A stretch of 64,000 nt of DNA from Perognathus longimembris pacificus (lineage: Eukaryota > Chordata > Mammalia > Rodentia > Heteromyidae): NCBI RefSeq assembly GCF_023159225.1, contig NC_063167.1, positions 21,765,360-21,829,359 of the forward strand, in the 5' to 3' direction. Under the pieces are notes generated by a model. That model did not search any database. It saw nothing but the letters and a program-made list of their open reading frames with translations, and was not told where the DNA came from. Below are positions 44,640 through 56,257 of the stretch, piece after piece; position 1 is the stretch's first letter; every line of letters begins with the position of its first letter. A program made the translations under genes and the position numbers.

Positions 44640-45780
44640 GGCCCTCAGGAATAAAAACGAGAATTGACAGGTGGAACCATATCAAATTACAAAACACTGG
44701 CCCAGGCTGGGAATATGGCAAGAGTGCTTGCCTCATATACATGAAGCCCTGGGTTTGATTCCCCAGCACCACATATATAGAAAATGGCCAGAAGTGGTGC
44801 TGTGGCTCAAGTGGCAGAGTGCTAGCCTTGAGCAAAAAAGAAGCCAGGGACAATGCTCAGACCCGGAGTCCAAGGCCCAGGACTGGAAAAAAAAAAAAAA
44901 AAAAGAATGTTAAAAAAACACTGGCCCCACAAAGGAAACACCAGACTGAACAGACAACCTACAGCATGGGAGAGAGTCTTTGCCAGCCTCTTATCTGACA
45001 GAGGACTAATAACCAGGATATATAAATAACAGAGAAAATGAACAACAAAAGAACAACTCCTGTAATCAATCAACGGCAAATGAATTGAGCAGACACTCCA
45101 AAAGAAAAAATGCAAACGGCCAATAAGTATGCGGAAAAAAAAAAGTGCAACATCGTTAGCCGTCAGGAGATGTAAATCAAATGACTGAGATTTCAGCTCA
45201 TCTCACTACCCAGAAAACCAACAACAAAAATGCTGGCAAGGATGGGGCAGGTGGACCCTCACACACTATTGGTAGAAATGTAAACTAGTGCACCCACTAT
45301 GTAAATCAGTATAGAGGCTCTTAAATAAAACTAAAAAGAAACCCACCATATTATTCTGCTATCTTTCTCCTAGGCATATATTCTGAAGGAATTTAAATCA
45401 GCAAACCCTATTATTTGTGTCTCTATTGATACCCAAACAGGCATGTTGATGGTGACATTAATCACAATAGCCACGACAGCTTTTGTGCCCATTGACAGAT
45501 GAATGGATGAATAAATGATATATATATACATATGCATATACACATACACACACAATGGAGTACTATTAAGCCATAAAGAAGAATAAAATTGTCATTTGCA
45601 GGACAATGAGAAGGGATGGATGGTGGGAGAAAGGGAAAATGTAGGGAGAGGGCAAGAAGCTATTTGTGAAAGCAGATATGATTTTTCCTGCCATACACAC
45701 ATATGGAAATGTCACAGAGAAACCCAATAATGTACATATTCGCAGTTATCATTTTAAAAGACATAAAATTAAAAACCAAG
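44640..45780 (+). mobile_element. L1 LINE, 5'-truncated, end of ORF2 plus 3' UTR
   Basis: 'gtggaaccatatcaaattac' leads in. After a SINE, the typical ORF2 tail continues: 'gaacaactcctgtaatcaat', 'tggcaaggatggggcaggtg', 'actattggtagaaatgtaaa' and 'aatggagtactattaagcca', with 'gacaatgagaagggatg', then a 3' UTR ending 'aaaattaaaaacc'. Stops and indels make it dead. Confidence 0.88.
44691..44927 (+). mobile_element. ID-dimer SINE nested in the L1, 13-bp perfect target-site duplication
   Basis: 'ggctgggaatatggcaagag', 'agccctgggtttgattcccc' and 'ggccagaagtggtgctgtgg' with an A tail. AAAACACTGGCCC flanks it at 44691-44703 and 44915-44927. The perfect duplication shows it is younger than the L1. Confidence 0.95.
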
Positions 45781-46415
45781 ATGAGTGCTTCAAGGAGAAT
45801 GACAGGAACATGTGACCTTGGATCCTGGGACATCTCTATGGAAAGGACTTGTTTTTTCTGGAGGTGACAGGACAGAAGCCTGGGGCTCCTTGGGGACAGC
45901 TCCTCCCAGTGTAGGAAAAGGATGCCAGCAGATGCGAAGCAAAATGGTCTCAGTGGCGCGTGTGGCCCCGTTTCCCAGAGCTATCATTCTCCCTCGGATG
46001 TTCTGAGTCACTCATTTTCCTCTCAGACTGGCAGTGAGCAAGCTAATAAAGTAATCAGGATAATAAAATAACGAGGCTAACGGCTGGTGGTGGTCTGACC
46101 TTTGAAACCACAGCAACAGGCTGGCTTCCTGGACCTTCCATTGTGCGTGGTGGTGGGCCCACGTGTGAGCGAATGCCTAACAAGGCTGTGTATGAGCTGG
46201 GCCTTATTCCATTTAAGTCAACAGAATGGTGGAGAACTAAACACAAGGGTTCTGTCACCAGTACACTGAAGAGGGCTGTGTCAACATCAGGCTTCTGAAG
46301 TCCACTCTCAGCATCAAAGGGCCTCTCACCTCCAACCACAGGATCCCTAGGGCTGCAGTCTCCACCCTTACAAGGCAGAACCTTCGCTGCTCAGAGACCC
46401 CCTAAGGGAGACACC
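45781..46415. other. Unassigned non-coding sequence
   Basis: AT-rich piece 'gctaataaagtaatcaggat' with 'aataaaataacgagg' near 46040 is single-copy in appearance. No gene is recognised. Confidence 0.35.
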
Positions 46416-46555
46416 TGCACTAAGTCCTTTCATGTTTACAATAACCCTGAGGTGGTGGTCTCCATTCTCTAAAAGGGAAAACAGAGACCCGGAGAGGTTA
46501 GGCACCACCTTGCTGGAGGTCACACAGCCAACACTGGCGCTGGCAAACAGTTCTC
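46416..46555 (+). mobile_element. L2/MIR 3'-end fragment
   Basis: 'actaagtcctttcatgttta', 'caataaccctgaggtggtgg' and 'acccggagaggttaggcacc' with 'ggtcacacagccaac' matches the MIR3/L2 terminal segment ('acaaccctgtgaggtagg', 'gaggttaagtgacttgccc'). Confidence 0.65.
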
Positions 46556-47089
46556 CACCTCCCCGCTCCACACCCCTGCCCTGGGTGCCTCTTGAGGCAG
46601 GGGAGAAGAGGAAAGGAGAGAGAGCCTGTCAGGGAGAGCCATGACATGCAAGCTTGGCTGGCATCTGAGACAATAAAAATATTTTTTTTTAAGATATACC
46701 CCAGTTGCCACATGGAGGCAAAAAGTCAAGGGACACCTATGATCTGGGAAATAAATATGAGGGCAGAAGAAACCCCAAAGCTCCCTTCTAGCTTTAGGAT
46801 CTTCAGCCGTGCCATCCATTCCCATGGAAGGTGCAGGAAGAGTGGAGTGGGTGTGACTGGCCAGTTGCCATAGCAACAGTCCCCTCCCCAGTGGTGATCT
46901 GGAGGTGGGGTGGGGAGGGCTCTGCTCCTCCAGGGTTCCAGCTTACCTGAGGGGTAACACCTGCCTCCCATCACCAGATAACACACACAGAACACTTAGC
47001 AGGGGGCCTGATGTAGTCAGGGTTTGATAAATGTCATTAAACTCCGAAGAGCCCACGTGGGAGGCCCAGCCCTGACCGTGGGTGCCTTT

Positions 47090-47365
47090 CTCGGGAGGGG
47101 AAATCCCTGGGGGGCTAATCTTTAATTAACTCAGCTATGGAGTCCCATAGAGAAGGACTGCAGGCTCCCCCACGTGCCTGCGTGGTCAGCATCTGGCAGG
47201 CTCGTTGTTTTAAGTGATGAGCAATTGTCATCTCCCAGTGCCTCCATGATAAATCACTTTAAGAAGTCCCTTCTCGTGACAGCATAAGTAATTACAGCCC
47301 TGGTGTCTGGGGCCCTGGCACCGATTAGGAGTACGCAGGAGCCCGAGCTGACTCATTTTTCTTCT
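47090..47365. promoter_or_regulatory. Candidate conserved noncoding element
   Basis: A repeat-free block with 'gctaatctttaattaactca', 'gatgagcaattgtcatctcc', 'catgataaatcactttaaga' and 'gcataagtaattacagccct', then 'accgattaggagtacgc'. TAAT cores and E-box CANNTG sites are clustered. No open frame crosses it. Confidence 0.38.
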
Positions 47366-48645
47366 TCAAAAGGACCTAGAGGCCACAGGGTCAGCACTTG
47401 GTAGCTGGACCTTTCCTGGCAGGAAGCGGACCCTGGCCAAGCAGCCCTGGACACCGCCATAGCTGAATTGCAGGGACCTTGCCCTCTATGCTGACCCTGC
47501 CAAACCCCTCACCCCCTCATCCCTAGCTGCTTTCAAGACGTGTTTCCCAAATGGACCAGTGATTAGGAAGAAAATGTATTGTGTCCTAGTAGGGAGAGAT
47601 AATTAGGTTAGATAATAGGAATGGGAAGTGTACCTTGTAAGAGGTTCTGCCTGTGGTTACGCATGCTTGGGAATAGTTGATCTATTATGTTTCCTTGGGA
47701 GACGTGGGATGTATTAAATCAGGAGAATAAATAAACATCTTGGTCAGCAAGAAAAATACATCTCCGTCAGTATGAATCTCGATGACCCAGAAACTACAGT
47801 GAGAGAAGGATGATCCTGACGTTCGAATGGCTGCAGGAGGAGTTGCTGGAGAGACCTGGGAGAGGTCTGCAGGATGTTTTGTCCTGAAGATATTCAGGAC
47901 AAAGACCTAAAGCCTGTGGGGCCAACTCACATGGCATAAATGATCTCAGAATATCATGGGCACCTGCTGTCCCTCCTCCTACCAGCATCAAGAACCAGGT
48001 ACCCGCAAATGCCCATCATATGCCTGCCCACCAACATCCGCAGAGGTGGGATGGGATTGCCCTCTGTGATTCCTAGGGGGAGCTAGCCAGCTCGCCCACC
48101 TTCTGTCTAGATGATTCTCCCATCTCCTCCCCCTAATAGCCTGAGAGGCACCTAGCTTCCCCGGAGAGCCAGCAAACAGTCTTACCAACAAAGTAAAAAA
48201 GGCCGGAGAGACATTCATCATTAAATAAATTCAGGCACTGCTAGAGATTCCAGACGATCGTAGCATTTTAAAGGCTCAGAAAACTCCCACAATAACCAAC
48301 CTGTTTCCTCCTCCAACCCAGTGTTTTCCAGATTGCTTTGCTCATGGTGTCTTTCTGCAGGACATGCCCTAACATCCTGCAGGCACTCACTGTGTTTCTT
48401 GACAAAGCCAAGGCATCTGACTACAGGCAAGAGACCCCTGAGATCTGATCAGGGAGAACATGCAGAAGTCACCTGCTCACCTGAGCACAAGGCAACACCT
48501 GAGGTTAACAGAGCCCCTATTAGCTGGGCACTTGGTGTCAGGATTTCCATGAAAAGTAATGCATTCAGATATCCATCATAGGTAGTGGAGGCAAGGTGGA
48601 GGCTGGCCTTGGGCCCACCACGTATGCCATCATCCAGAGAGAAGA
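47366..48645. other. Unassigned non-coding sequence
   Basis: 'ggagaataaataaacatctt' near 47720 could be an LTR end. Nothing else is recognised. Confidence 0.35.
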
Positions 48646-48647
48646 GG

Positions 48648-48902
48648 AACCTTATTTATTTGTTGGTTGGTTGGTTATAGGGCTTGAACTCAAGGCCTGG
48701 GCACTGTCCCTGAGCTCTTTGTGCTCAAGGCTAGCTCTCTACCACTTTGAGCCACAATGCCACTTCCAGTTTTCTGGTAGTTTATTGGAGATAAGAGTCT
48801 CATGGACTTTTCTGCCCTGGCTGGCTTTGAACCATGATCCTCAGATCTCAGCATCCTAAGTAGCTAGGATTACAGGCATGAACCACTGGCACCCAGCTGA
48901 AA
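48648..48902 (-). mobile_element. B1/ID composite SINE, antisense, full length
   Basis: 'tagggcttgaactcaaggcc', 'tgctcaaggctagctctcta', 'tttattggagataagagtct' and 'aagtagctaggattacaggc' with 'caccca'. A (GGTT)-type tract lies at the T-rich side. It is well preserved. Confidence 0.93.
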
Positions 48903-49640
48903 AGGATCATTTTTACCTCCCCTAGCAAGGTGTGTGGGTTGAGTAAAGAAGGGTCTCAATCAGAGCCTTTCACAAGAAGTGCTGCTGGGTTTTATGGGCA
49001 CGACAAGCCACACAGGGCTGCACTTAACCTCTCCAGCCACCTGCAGCTCCTAACCTTACGCAGCCCCTGATGCGCTGGGCCATTCTGGGTACTCCTCACT
49101 CAGTATTGAACCACAAACATATCTCTTCTTCCTCTGTGGAGTACTGGGTCTGTCTTAAAAGCTGCCCCTTGCCCCTCTTCCCCGGAAGCCCCGATCTGCT
49201 CTTTTTCCCTCCCCAGCCCACAGAGTTCCAGAGACCAGGCACTTCCAGAACCTTTGAGGTTTTCTTTCTCCCCCACCACTGCCCTGGCCAGCACCCCTGA
49301 GGATTGTGGGAGTCTCACATGAACAGCACATTCATTCATATAGGGATTTGCCTGCCTGCAAGAACCCGCATCTGCCGCCCAGCCCCTGAGAGCTGATAGG
49401 GGACACAGACCTCCCATAATTGGGTGTCCCAAGCCAGAGGCCCACTCCAGGGGGGGTTCTAACATGTCAGGCCTGGCTACTGACCCCAACATGCCAGTAC
49501 ACCACTGGTATGCCATGGGGCCTGCTTGTCTCAGCTCTGGTTCTGTGAGGGGTTCTAGAGAAATTGTCATCCATCGAGGGAAGCATACGGCTGCCATTGG
49601 TGGATCCCTCCCCAGGTTTATTCCCTGTTGTCACTGTTTT
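48903..49640. other. Unassigned non-coding sequence
   Basis: A 165-codon minus-strand frame at 49100-49597 resembles no protein and shows no splice context. No repeat is recognised. Confidence 0.4.
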
Positions 49641-49760
49641 AGATAGATAGATAGATAGATCGATAGATAGATAGATAGATAGATAGAGATACAGATATTT
49701 CTGTAACTCCTCTGTGTATCACCATTACAATAAACTTTTAATTTTTAAAAAAATCACATG
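49641..49760 (+). mobile_element. (GATA)n tract joined to an L1-like 3' end
   Basis: (GATA)n occupies 49641-49689. It is followed by 'tctgtaactcctctgtgtat', 'caccattacaataaactttt' and an A run, which resembles rodent L1 3' UTR ends. Confidence 0.6.
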
Positions 49761-50055
49761 GCAAAAGACAGGTGCCAGTGGCTCATGCCTGTAATCCTAG
49801 CTACCCAAAAGGATGAGATCTAAGGATCGTAGTTCAAAGCCAACTCAGGCAGGAAAGTCTTTGAGACTCTTATCTCCAATTAACCACCAAAACAAACACC
49901 AAAAAGAAAACCCCAGAAATGGAGCTGTGACTCAAATGATAGAGTGCTAGCTTTGAGCTAAAAAAAAAAAAAAAAAAAAAAAGCCCAGGGACAGAACCCA
50001 GGCACTGAGTTCAAACCTCAGGAAAGGTAACAGAAAAAAAAAATTACATAGCAAA
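49761..50055 (+). mobile_element. B1/ID composite SINE, full length
   Basis: 'ggtgccagtggctcatgcct', 'gtaatcctagctacccaaaa' and 'ggagctgtgactcaaatgat' with a 23-A internal tract. AAAAAATCACATGGCAAA before it and AAAAAATTACATAGCAAA after it form an imperfect target-site duplication. Confidence 0.92.
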
Positions 50056-50599
50056 TAAGCCCCATAGCCAGAGCTTGTGTCCTTGACCTTTAAACTCCAC
50101 TATCTTCCTAACAGAGATTCCTGCAAGGTCCCAGGGAAGAGAGGGCCAAAGGAAGGAAGGTTAGAACTGAGATGAACCACACAGGGGATGGGGATTCAGA
50201 GGCCTAAAGACAGAGACTGAGGGCATCGGCCAGGAGAGCCACATGGAGATGCAGACAGCTGAGCTGTAGGAGGTCAGCCAGCGAAGCCAAGGCCACGGGC
50301 AGAGCTGGTTCTGCCATCACTCGGAACCTGAGAATTGTCAAAGGAGGCAGGGGAGGTAGAAGGATAAAGAGCTCAACCTAACACATATCCGGAACACCAA
50401 GATGGAGAATATGTGTCTTGTTACATGTCTGGACACCACTACAGTGGCCCTGGGCATGGGGCTGGACCTGGGAGGGTCCCCAGGACTCAGAAAGCCTGCA
50501 TTTCCCAGCCAGGGAGGTTGGTGTGTGCTCAGCTGCATTCATTATGCAAGTCAGACTCCAGAGGGGAAGCATCTGGAAGGTGGGCACTGCCCCCCCACC

Positions 50600-50815
50600 T
50601 CACAATGAATTACCCCGTGATGGAGATGGAGGAGATGCCATGCCTCCTGCCATCTTCCCGAACCTGGGGACAAATTAAATCAAATTCCACTGCACGGCCT
50701 AGAGGCATAAACTTCGTTAGCTGCACCAATATATTCTGCCAGGCAGGCAGGCTCCCAGGTACTAATTACTTTATTCAGCGCGTTAAACAAATGATATGAT
50801 ATCTAAATCTGAGGG
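50600..50815. promoter_or_regulatory. Candidate conserved noncoding element
   Basis: Repeat-free, with 'acaaattaaatcaaattcca', 'aggtactaattactttattc' and 'aacaaatgatatgatatcta'. Several TAAT and AAAT motifs are present. Short frames here have no family match. Confidence 0.35.
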
Positions 50816-50929
50816 AGAGGCACCCAGGAGTTATAGAACACACACCACTGGGACCTGCCGATGAGCAACGCAAAACACAACTGAGAAAACCCAAGCATCA
50901 AGTGTTGAGCTGTGTGTCCATCAAGATCT

Positions 50930-51150
50930 CGCACTCAGCCTCTGTCCCTCTTCTCGTCTTCTCCAGGAAGTCCTGCCTGATGTCTTCTCCATCTTCACAG
51001 ACCTTTTCTTTGCAAAAAGGCTGTATAGTCGGGTGGTTACAAGTGTGGCTTTGGGTTTTGGCTAGAATGGAGTGGACCACTGGCTGGTTGTGTGACTTGC
51101 TCAATAGCCAGGTTCCTCTAAGCTTCTGTTTCCATCACTGGAAAGTGACC
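50930..51150 (+). mobile_element. L2 then MIR fragments
   Basis: 50935-51005 reads 'tctccaggaagtcctgcctg' (L2 3'). 51025-51150 reads 'ggtggttacaagtgtggctt' and 'actggctggttgtgtgactt' with 'tctgtttccatcactgg' (MIR core). Confidence 0.55.
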
Positions 51151-51195
51151 ACAAAACAGTTCCTCCCTCCTGAGACTGTGGCAAAGGGACAGTAA

Positions 51196-51352
51196 TCTCT
51201 TCCTCCTCCCCGACCCTTCTCCTCTTCTTTCTCCTCCTCCTCCTCCTCCTCTTCTTCCCCCTCCTCCTCCTCCTCCACCTCCTCCTCCTTGTTCTCTTCC
51301 GCCTCCTCCTCCTTCTCTTCCTCCTTCTCCTCCTTTTCCTCCTTTCTTCTTT
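51196..51352 (+). repeat. (TCC)n polypyrimidine tract
   Basis: Mixed TCC, TTC and TCTTCC units, almost purine-free. It lies where the T tract of the antisense SINE that follows should be. Poly-Glu, Arg and Lys minus-strand frames here are artefacts. Confidence 0.93.
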
Positions 51353-51582
51353 GTGCCAATCCTGAGGCTTGAACTCAGGCCTAGGCACTGCCCTTTAGCT
51401 CTTTTGCTCAAGTTTGGCACTCTACTACTTGAGCCACAGCTCCATTTCCAGTTTTTGGGTTGTTAATTAGAGATAAGAGTTTCACAGACTTTCCCACCCG
51501 AACTGACTTTGAATCATGATCCTTTGATCTCAATCCCTTGAGTAGTTAGGATTACAGATGTGAGCCAGCAGCGCCCAGCTAG
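51353..51582 (-). mobile_element. B1/ID composite SINE, antisense
   Basis: 'tgaggcttgaactcaggcct', 'ctcaagtttggcactctact' and 'ttaattagagataagagttt' with 'tgagtagttaggattacaga'. The reverse A tail merges into the (TCC)n tract. Confidence 0.88.
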
Positions 51583-51605
51583 ATAACAATTTTGAGATGG
51601 TCCCC

Positions 51606-51700
51606 TGGGGTTGGAGGCATGGCTTGGGTAGTAGAGTACCAGCCCATGAGCAAAAGCATCAGATACCACGTTCAAGTCCCAGTCTCTCACAAAAACAAAA
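51606..51700 (+). mobile_element. ID-like SINE monomer
   Basis: 'ggttggaggcatggcttggg' and 'tagtagagtaccagcccatg' with 'acgttcaagtcccagtctct'. Confidence 0.7.
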
Positions 51701-51934
51701 ACCCAATGGCCCCTGTAAGAACATGTACCTATTTCTATTGCTGTCCTTACTGTAACTGTATATGCTCTTAGCAACCTGTGCAATGCTCGGGGTCTCCAGA
51801 AAGCTCCCTGTGACAGGCAGCCCTCTTCTGGGCTCAGTCCAAGAGACATTTTTTCTCTTTGGGGTTGGGATGGGGGGGGAGGAAGGGGGAAGTGAGGCAC
51901 ACCACTTGAGCCAAATCCTTCAACCATTTCTGTT

Positions 51935-52162
51935 CTCACTTTTTTGAATAGGGTCTCCCGTTTTCTCCTGGACCACGATCCTCCCATTTATGCCTTCCAC
52001 ATAGCTGGGATAACAGGCGTGTTCTACCATGCCCAGTTTTCTATTGGTTGAGATGGACTCTCCTCTTCACCTTGGTCTGGCTGACCTCCAACCTGAATCC
52101 TCCTGATCTCAGACTCCCTAGTCACTGGGGTTACAGGCATGAGATTCTGTACCTCACTATGG
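51935..52162 (-). mobile_element. B1-like dimer SINE, antisense, old
   Basis: Two reverse B1 units in tandem: 'ttttctcctggaccacgatc' with 'catagctgggataacaggcg', then 'cttggtctggctgacctcca' with 'agtcactggggttacaggca'. Confidence 0.72.
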
Positions 52163-52239
52163 AAGAATATTTGTATGTTATCATATATTAATTGCACAAA
52201 GTGGTTTCATTATGATTGATACATTTTTGCTACTGATTT

Positions 52240-52320
52240 TTGGGGGAAGGGGCTGCACTGGGGATTGATCTCAGAGCCCCACACTTGCTAGGCAAGCATT
52301 CTACTACATGAGCCATCTTC
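52240..52320 (-). mobile_element. ID-like SINE monomer, antisense
   Basis: 'ggggctgcactggggattga', 'tctcagagccccacacttgc' and 'aggcaagcattctactacat' with 'gagccatctt'. Confidence 0.75.
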
Positions 52321-52533
52321 CCAGAGGAACTTTATTTTTTTGGCCAGTCCTGGGGCTTGGACTCAGGGCCAGAGCACTGTCCCTGGCTTCTTTTTGCTAG
52401 CTCTCTACATCTTGAGCCACAGCACCATTTCCAGCTTTTTCTGTTTATGTGGTGCTGAGGAATCAAACCCAGGGCTTCATGGGTGCTAGGCAAGCACTCT
52501 ACTGCTAAGCCACGTTCCCAGCCTCCAGAGGAA
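52321..52533 (-). mobile_element. ID-dimer SINE, antisense, with target-site duplication
   Basis: 'gccagtcctggggcttggac', 'tgagccacagcaccatttcc' and 'gtggtgctgaggaatcaaac' with 'ccagggcttcatggg'. CCAGAGGAA flanks it at 52321-52329 and 52525-52533. Confidence 0.93.
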
Positions 52534-54810
52534 TTTTTTTAAATAAAACAAATAGACAGAGATGAAACCCTGACAGACTAACACAGTTAGCGCTACTTAG
52601 CAGGACAGTGGGCTAGAAAGTGAACCTTAGGTCTAAGGGTCCTGACCTCACTGAACAGGGAAGACCTTGGGGAGGGGGTTAGGGAGGGGTGCCCAGGAGG
52701 AGGGCAGGGGGAGGCACAGCAAGACAATGCCTCAGGATCTCCTCCAGCCAGACCACTCCCATGCCCCCTTACCCTCCCTAAATTTACCAGTCCCAGACAA
52801 GCCACACCATCTCCCCAGAGTGCTGGAAGGAAATGGGGTGAGAAGGGACCTGGAGTTCCACTCATTAATCCCTCCTCTCTAGGAAAAGCATGCAGAATGG
52901 GGTAACACCCTTCCCCCTAGCAGGAGAGAGGGGGTGGCCTCGGAGGCCAACAGGGTGGGCTTGAATCTGTTCTTCCCATACTATGAGAGGCTGAGCATTC
53001 CTGGGGAGGCGGCACTGAGAATGGAGAGAGAAAGATGCACCAACCTGCCCAGTAGCTTGCAGAAACTGGAGAAAACGTGGGAAGAGGGAGTCGAGCTCTT
53101 AACCATGAGAGTGAAGGCTCACAGCTCAAGGCAGCCTAGAATGAACTGAATGGAAATCCTGACCCATCTGGGGCCCTCTGAACCTGGCCTGCACAGGTAT
53201 AGGACAGCTCCCCTCAGGACACGTGGAGGAGGAGAGGAATGTCAAAAACGCTTAGCAGTGGGAATTTCCCCACAGTTGTAAGGGGCTGTGTGAGGCTGGG
53301 GCTTCTAAGAGTACAAAACCCTGGCAAGGCTTTGCTTGGAAAGCCTGGGAGAATTGGAGAAGGAAGAAATGATTATATGCCTGAGCAGGAAGGGCTCTGG
53401 GGGGACATCTTGGCCTTGGAGTTCAACCTGAGCATCTACTCTCATCACCTGGGGAATGGCTATCTGGCTTCGTCAAGGAAGAGTTCGATGATCAATTAAT
53501 CAAGTCTATCACAGGTGCAAGAACAGGACTGGTAGCTTGCATGCTGTATAGTCACCATCTCTAATCCACCAACTTCTCTCATAGTAGATGAAAAGATCAT
53601 GAAGCAACTTTCCCTAAGTCATAGAGAGGCCAATGTCCAGTTTCACATCAAATTCTGGACTCTTGTTTGGGTTGTGATACCGTGCCCCCTACCCAAAGCC
53701 CAAGGCGGTAAAGTAGGCACGTAATTGTCTGGGCTAATTGCCTGGTGAAATGATTCAATGCTGTCCACAGGAGATAAAGGTGGAAGGAAACACTGCATGA
53801 GGTTTATTTCAAGAGCAGGTTTTTCAGCCCAACATTATCTTTGCTCACTTGGAGGACGAATATACAGCCTCTTCCGGGCAGCTGGAAAAGACTACAACGT
53901 GGGTTAGCAGACCAGTGTGTCCCCTCTATACATCACCAGCAAAATAGAAACAATTTTAAAAAATAGAAATAGAAAAAAACAACCAACCTGTGCGACCAGG
54001 ACTGATCTCCAGGTGTGGGAAAGATACAGGACAGACACAGCTTAGTGGTGACTGGCATCCTTATAGTCTGCTTACATTCCACACAGAGTTTCTGAGCACC
54101 CATGAGTTTGTGAACCAGGGCCAGGGCTAGAGTTCTTGAGGCATTTACATGGAGGAGGAGGCAGAGCCAGTCAAGGAACAGCTAATTATGCAGTTAGTTA
54201 TTCAGCGATAAATGGAGATAAATGCCATGAAGGGGCACAGGGTGCTCTGGAGACAAACAACGCAGGATCTGATGTCATCTAGAGAAGGGGGAGAGCAGCT
54301 TGCTGAGGAAATGACATTTAAGCCAAGGATTAAAATGGGAGGTGGTAAAGGCTTAGGAGTGGGGGGCAGGGAACAGAGAGAAGAAGGCAACCTAGAAACC
54401 TAGAGACGGAAGGCAGGAGAACCTGTGAAGAGCCCTCAGGAGGGAAGAAATATGATAAATCTGAGGAACTGAAAGACCAAAAGGCCAGCAGGGCTGCAAC
54501 AGTATATATGCATCCTCCTCGATTGCTGTTATCAGAGAAAAAGAGTTCAACAACAAGATGGGGCAGAGGGGGGCGGGGCAGGCGGCTGAGAGTAGCTTCC
54601 TAACCCCTCAACTGCCCCCACTACAGCTTTTGCATAATCTTTAGAAGGCATCCCTCCCACCCCCACCCCCACCCCACTGACAGCTCACATGGTCAGCTGG
54701 GCAAACAGAGCCCCTACTCGGGCACTCAGTCAAGGGCCTCTGTGCAGTGCATAACATGCACAGCCGTGCCTGTTCCGCCTGGCCCTCACACCCCTCATCC
54801 CAGCCCTCTG
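52534..54810. other. Non-coding, mostly unassigned
   Basis: 53905-53985 may be an L1 3' end ('gtgtcccctctatacatcac' then an A-rich end). 53580-53640 is weakly L2/MIR-like. Frames of 60-91 codons resemble no protein. Confidence 0.4.
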
Positions 54811-54814
54811 AAAG

Positions 54815-54942
54815 TTGGCAAGACCCATGAAGTTTCCTGATTCAGCAGCCCGGGCTGGGGCCTGAGACGTTGCATTTCTAAAGCAAAAGCTCCCTGTTGT
54901 TGCTGCTGTGAGCACCACACTTTGAATAGCGAAGAACAAGCA
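54815..54942 (+). mobile_element. MER5A-like hAT-Charlie fossil
   Basis: 'tcctgattcagcagcccggg', 'ctggggcctgagacgttgca' and 'tttctaaagcaaaagctccc' with 'gagcaccacactttgaatag' is the 3' two thirds of MER5A. Confidence 0.82.
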
Positions 54943-55510
54943 GACAGCTTGTAAAGGACTGAGCATTAGCATCCTAGGGCAAACTGAGAAGAAAAAGAAA
55001 TCCATGGAAAATGATTTTGTTTGATTAAATGCAATCCTGTTGGATTATTTCCCGCTGTGCGCAGGGGCTTTTCATGCTGGAGACAGATAAACATGGCAGA
55101 GCCTTGCAAACCAGGAAATCCTGCCCCATAGAATCAGGCAGGATAAATGGCAGCCATTGGCTCCCTGAGCAAAGGAAAGGTGTGAAGCAGGGACCCCAGT
55201 AAGAATGAGTCCTGTCAATTAGGAAATCATGGCAGACTCCTCAGAAGAAGTAACAGTCAGGAGAGGAACAGAACTTCCACGCAGAGCAAACAAGAGAAGG
55301 CAAGCAAAGGAGCTGTGAGAGACCGAAACCAGTCAACCAATACAAACCTTACAAAGTAGACTTGATGCAACTCATAATTTAAACAAAAATTAAAGGTGTC
55401 CAAATATCTTAAGGCAAGCTTAACAGGAAACAAGCATGACCGGAAAGTTCTTCAGCATCAGATTATCATGGTTCTTGTATGCCAGGCTAAGGGAAAGAGG
55501 AAGTTGTAGA

Positions 55511-55552
<42 letters not shown>

Positions 55553-56255
55553 GATGATAACAGTAGCCAGATGATAGACAGTAGATGATAGAGACATGAT
55601 AAAATGATATAGAGAGAGCTGTGTAGATGTATACATCCATTTTCACAAGTGCATTATATATAAAATATTGTATATAAAATGCACCCTTCTCCTGGCTCTG
55701 CCCACTAAGAGGCCTGGTCACACAAACTCACCATAGGGACCAGCACACTGAGCACCTAGCCCAGATTTTAAACACCATTCCCCAATAAATGGAAGAAAAC
55801 AGGGATCCTTGAAGAAATAGCTAATCCCAGGGCTACAGCAGGGAAAACACAAGGCCCAGTGAGCCCTGACACCTTGCCTTTGCTTAGGCTGCTCCTTCCT
55901 CCTGGGCTGCCCCTGATCCACCATTCCTTCCCAGTCCATTCTCCAACACCCATCAGACAAACAGCCACACCCAGGGTGTTTTCAGCCATCTGCTCTTCAC
56001 TGCCTGACAGGCAGAGACCTGGGGATGCACCCTGGGCAAGAGCAGCCCCCTTGGGAATCCAGACCTGGGGGCAAAGCTATGCCTGGCTATTGTTAGTTAC
56101 TTTGCCTCTGTGTGACTCAGTTTCTTCCTCTGTAAAAAATGAGAGTGCTGACATCTGTGCCATTGAATGCAGCAAGGCCACAGGCAGGCAGGCTGTCCCT
56201 GCAAATCCCTAGGGCTAAGCACTGCCCCAGAGAACAGCAAATGAGAGTATTTGTG
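54943..56255. other. Unassigned non-coding sequence
   Basis: 55000-55100 is repeat-free with 'ggaaaatgattttgtttgat' and 'taaatgcaatcctgttggat', perhaps conserved. 56095-56150 is MIR-like ('ctctgtgtgactcagtttct' with 'tcctctgtaaaaaatgag'). Confidence 0.4.
55511..55547 (+). repeat. (ACAG)n microsatellite
   Basis: About nine perfect ACAG units, followed by GATA-like degenerate units. Confidence 0.93.
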
Positions 56256-56257
56256 TG

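Noticed and set aside
49100..49597. 165-codon minus-strand frame
   Set aside because: No recognisable domain and no evidence of an exon around it.
51101..51420. Glu-, Arg- and Lys-rich minus-strand frames
   Set aside because: Translations of the (TCC)n tract.
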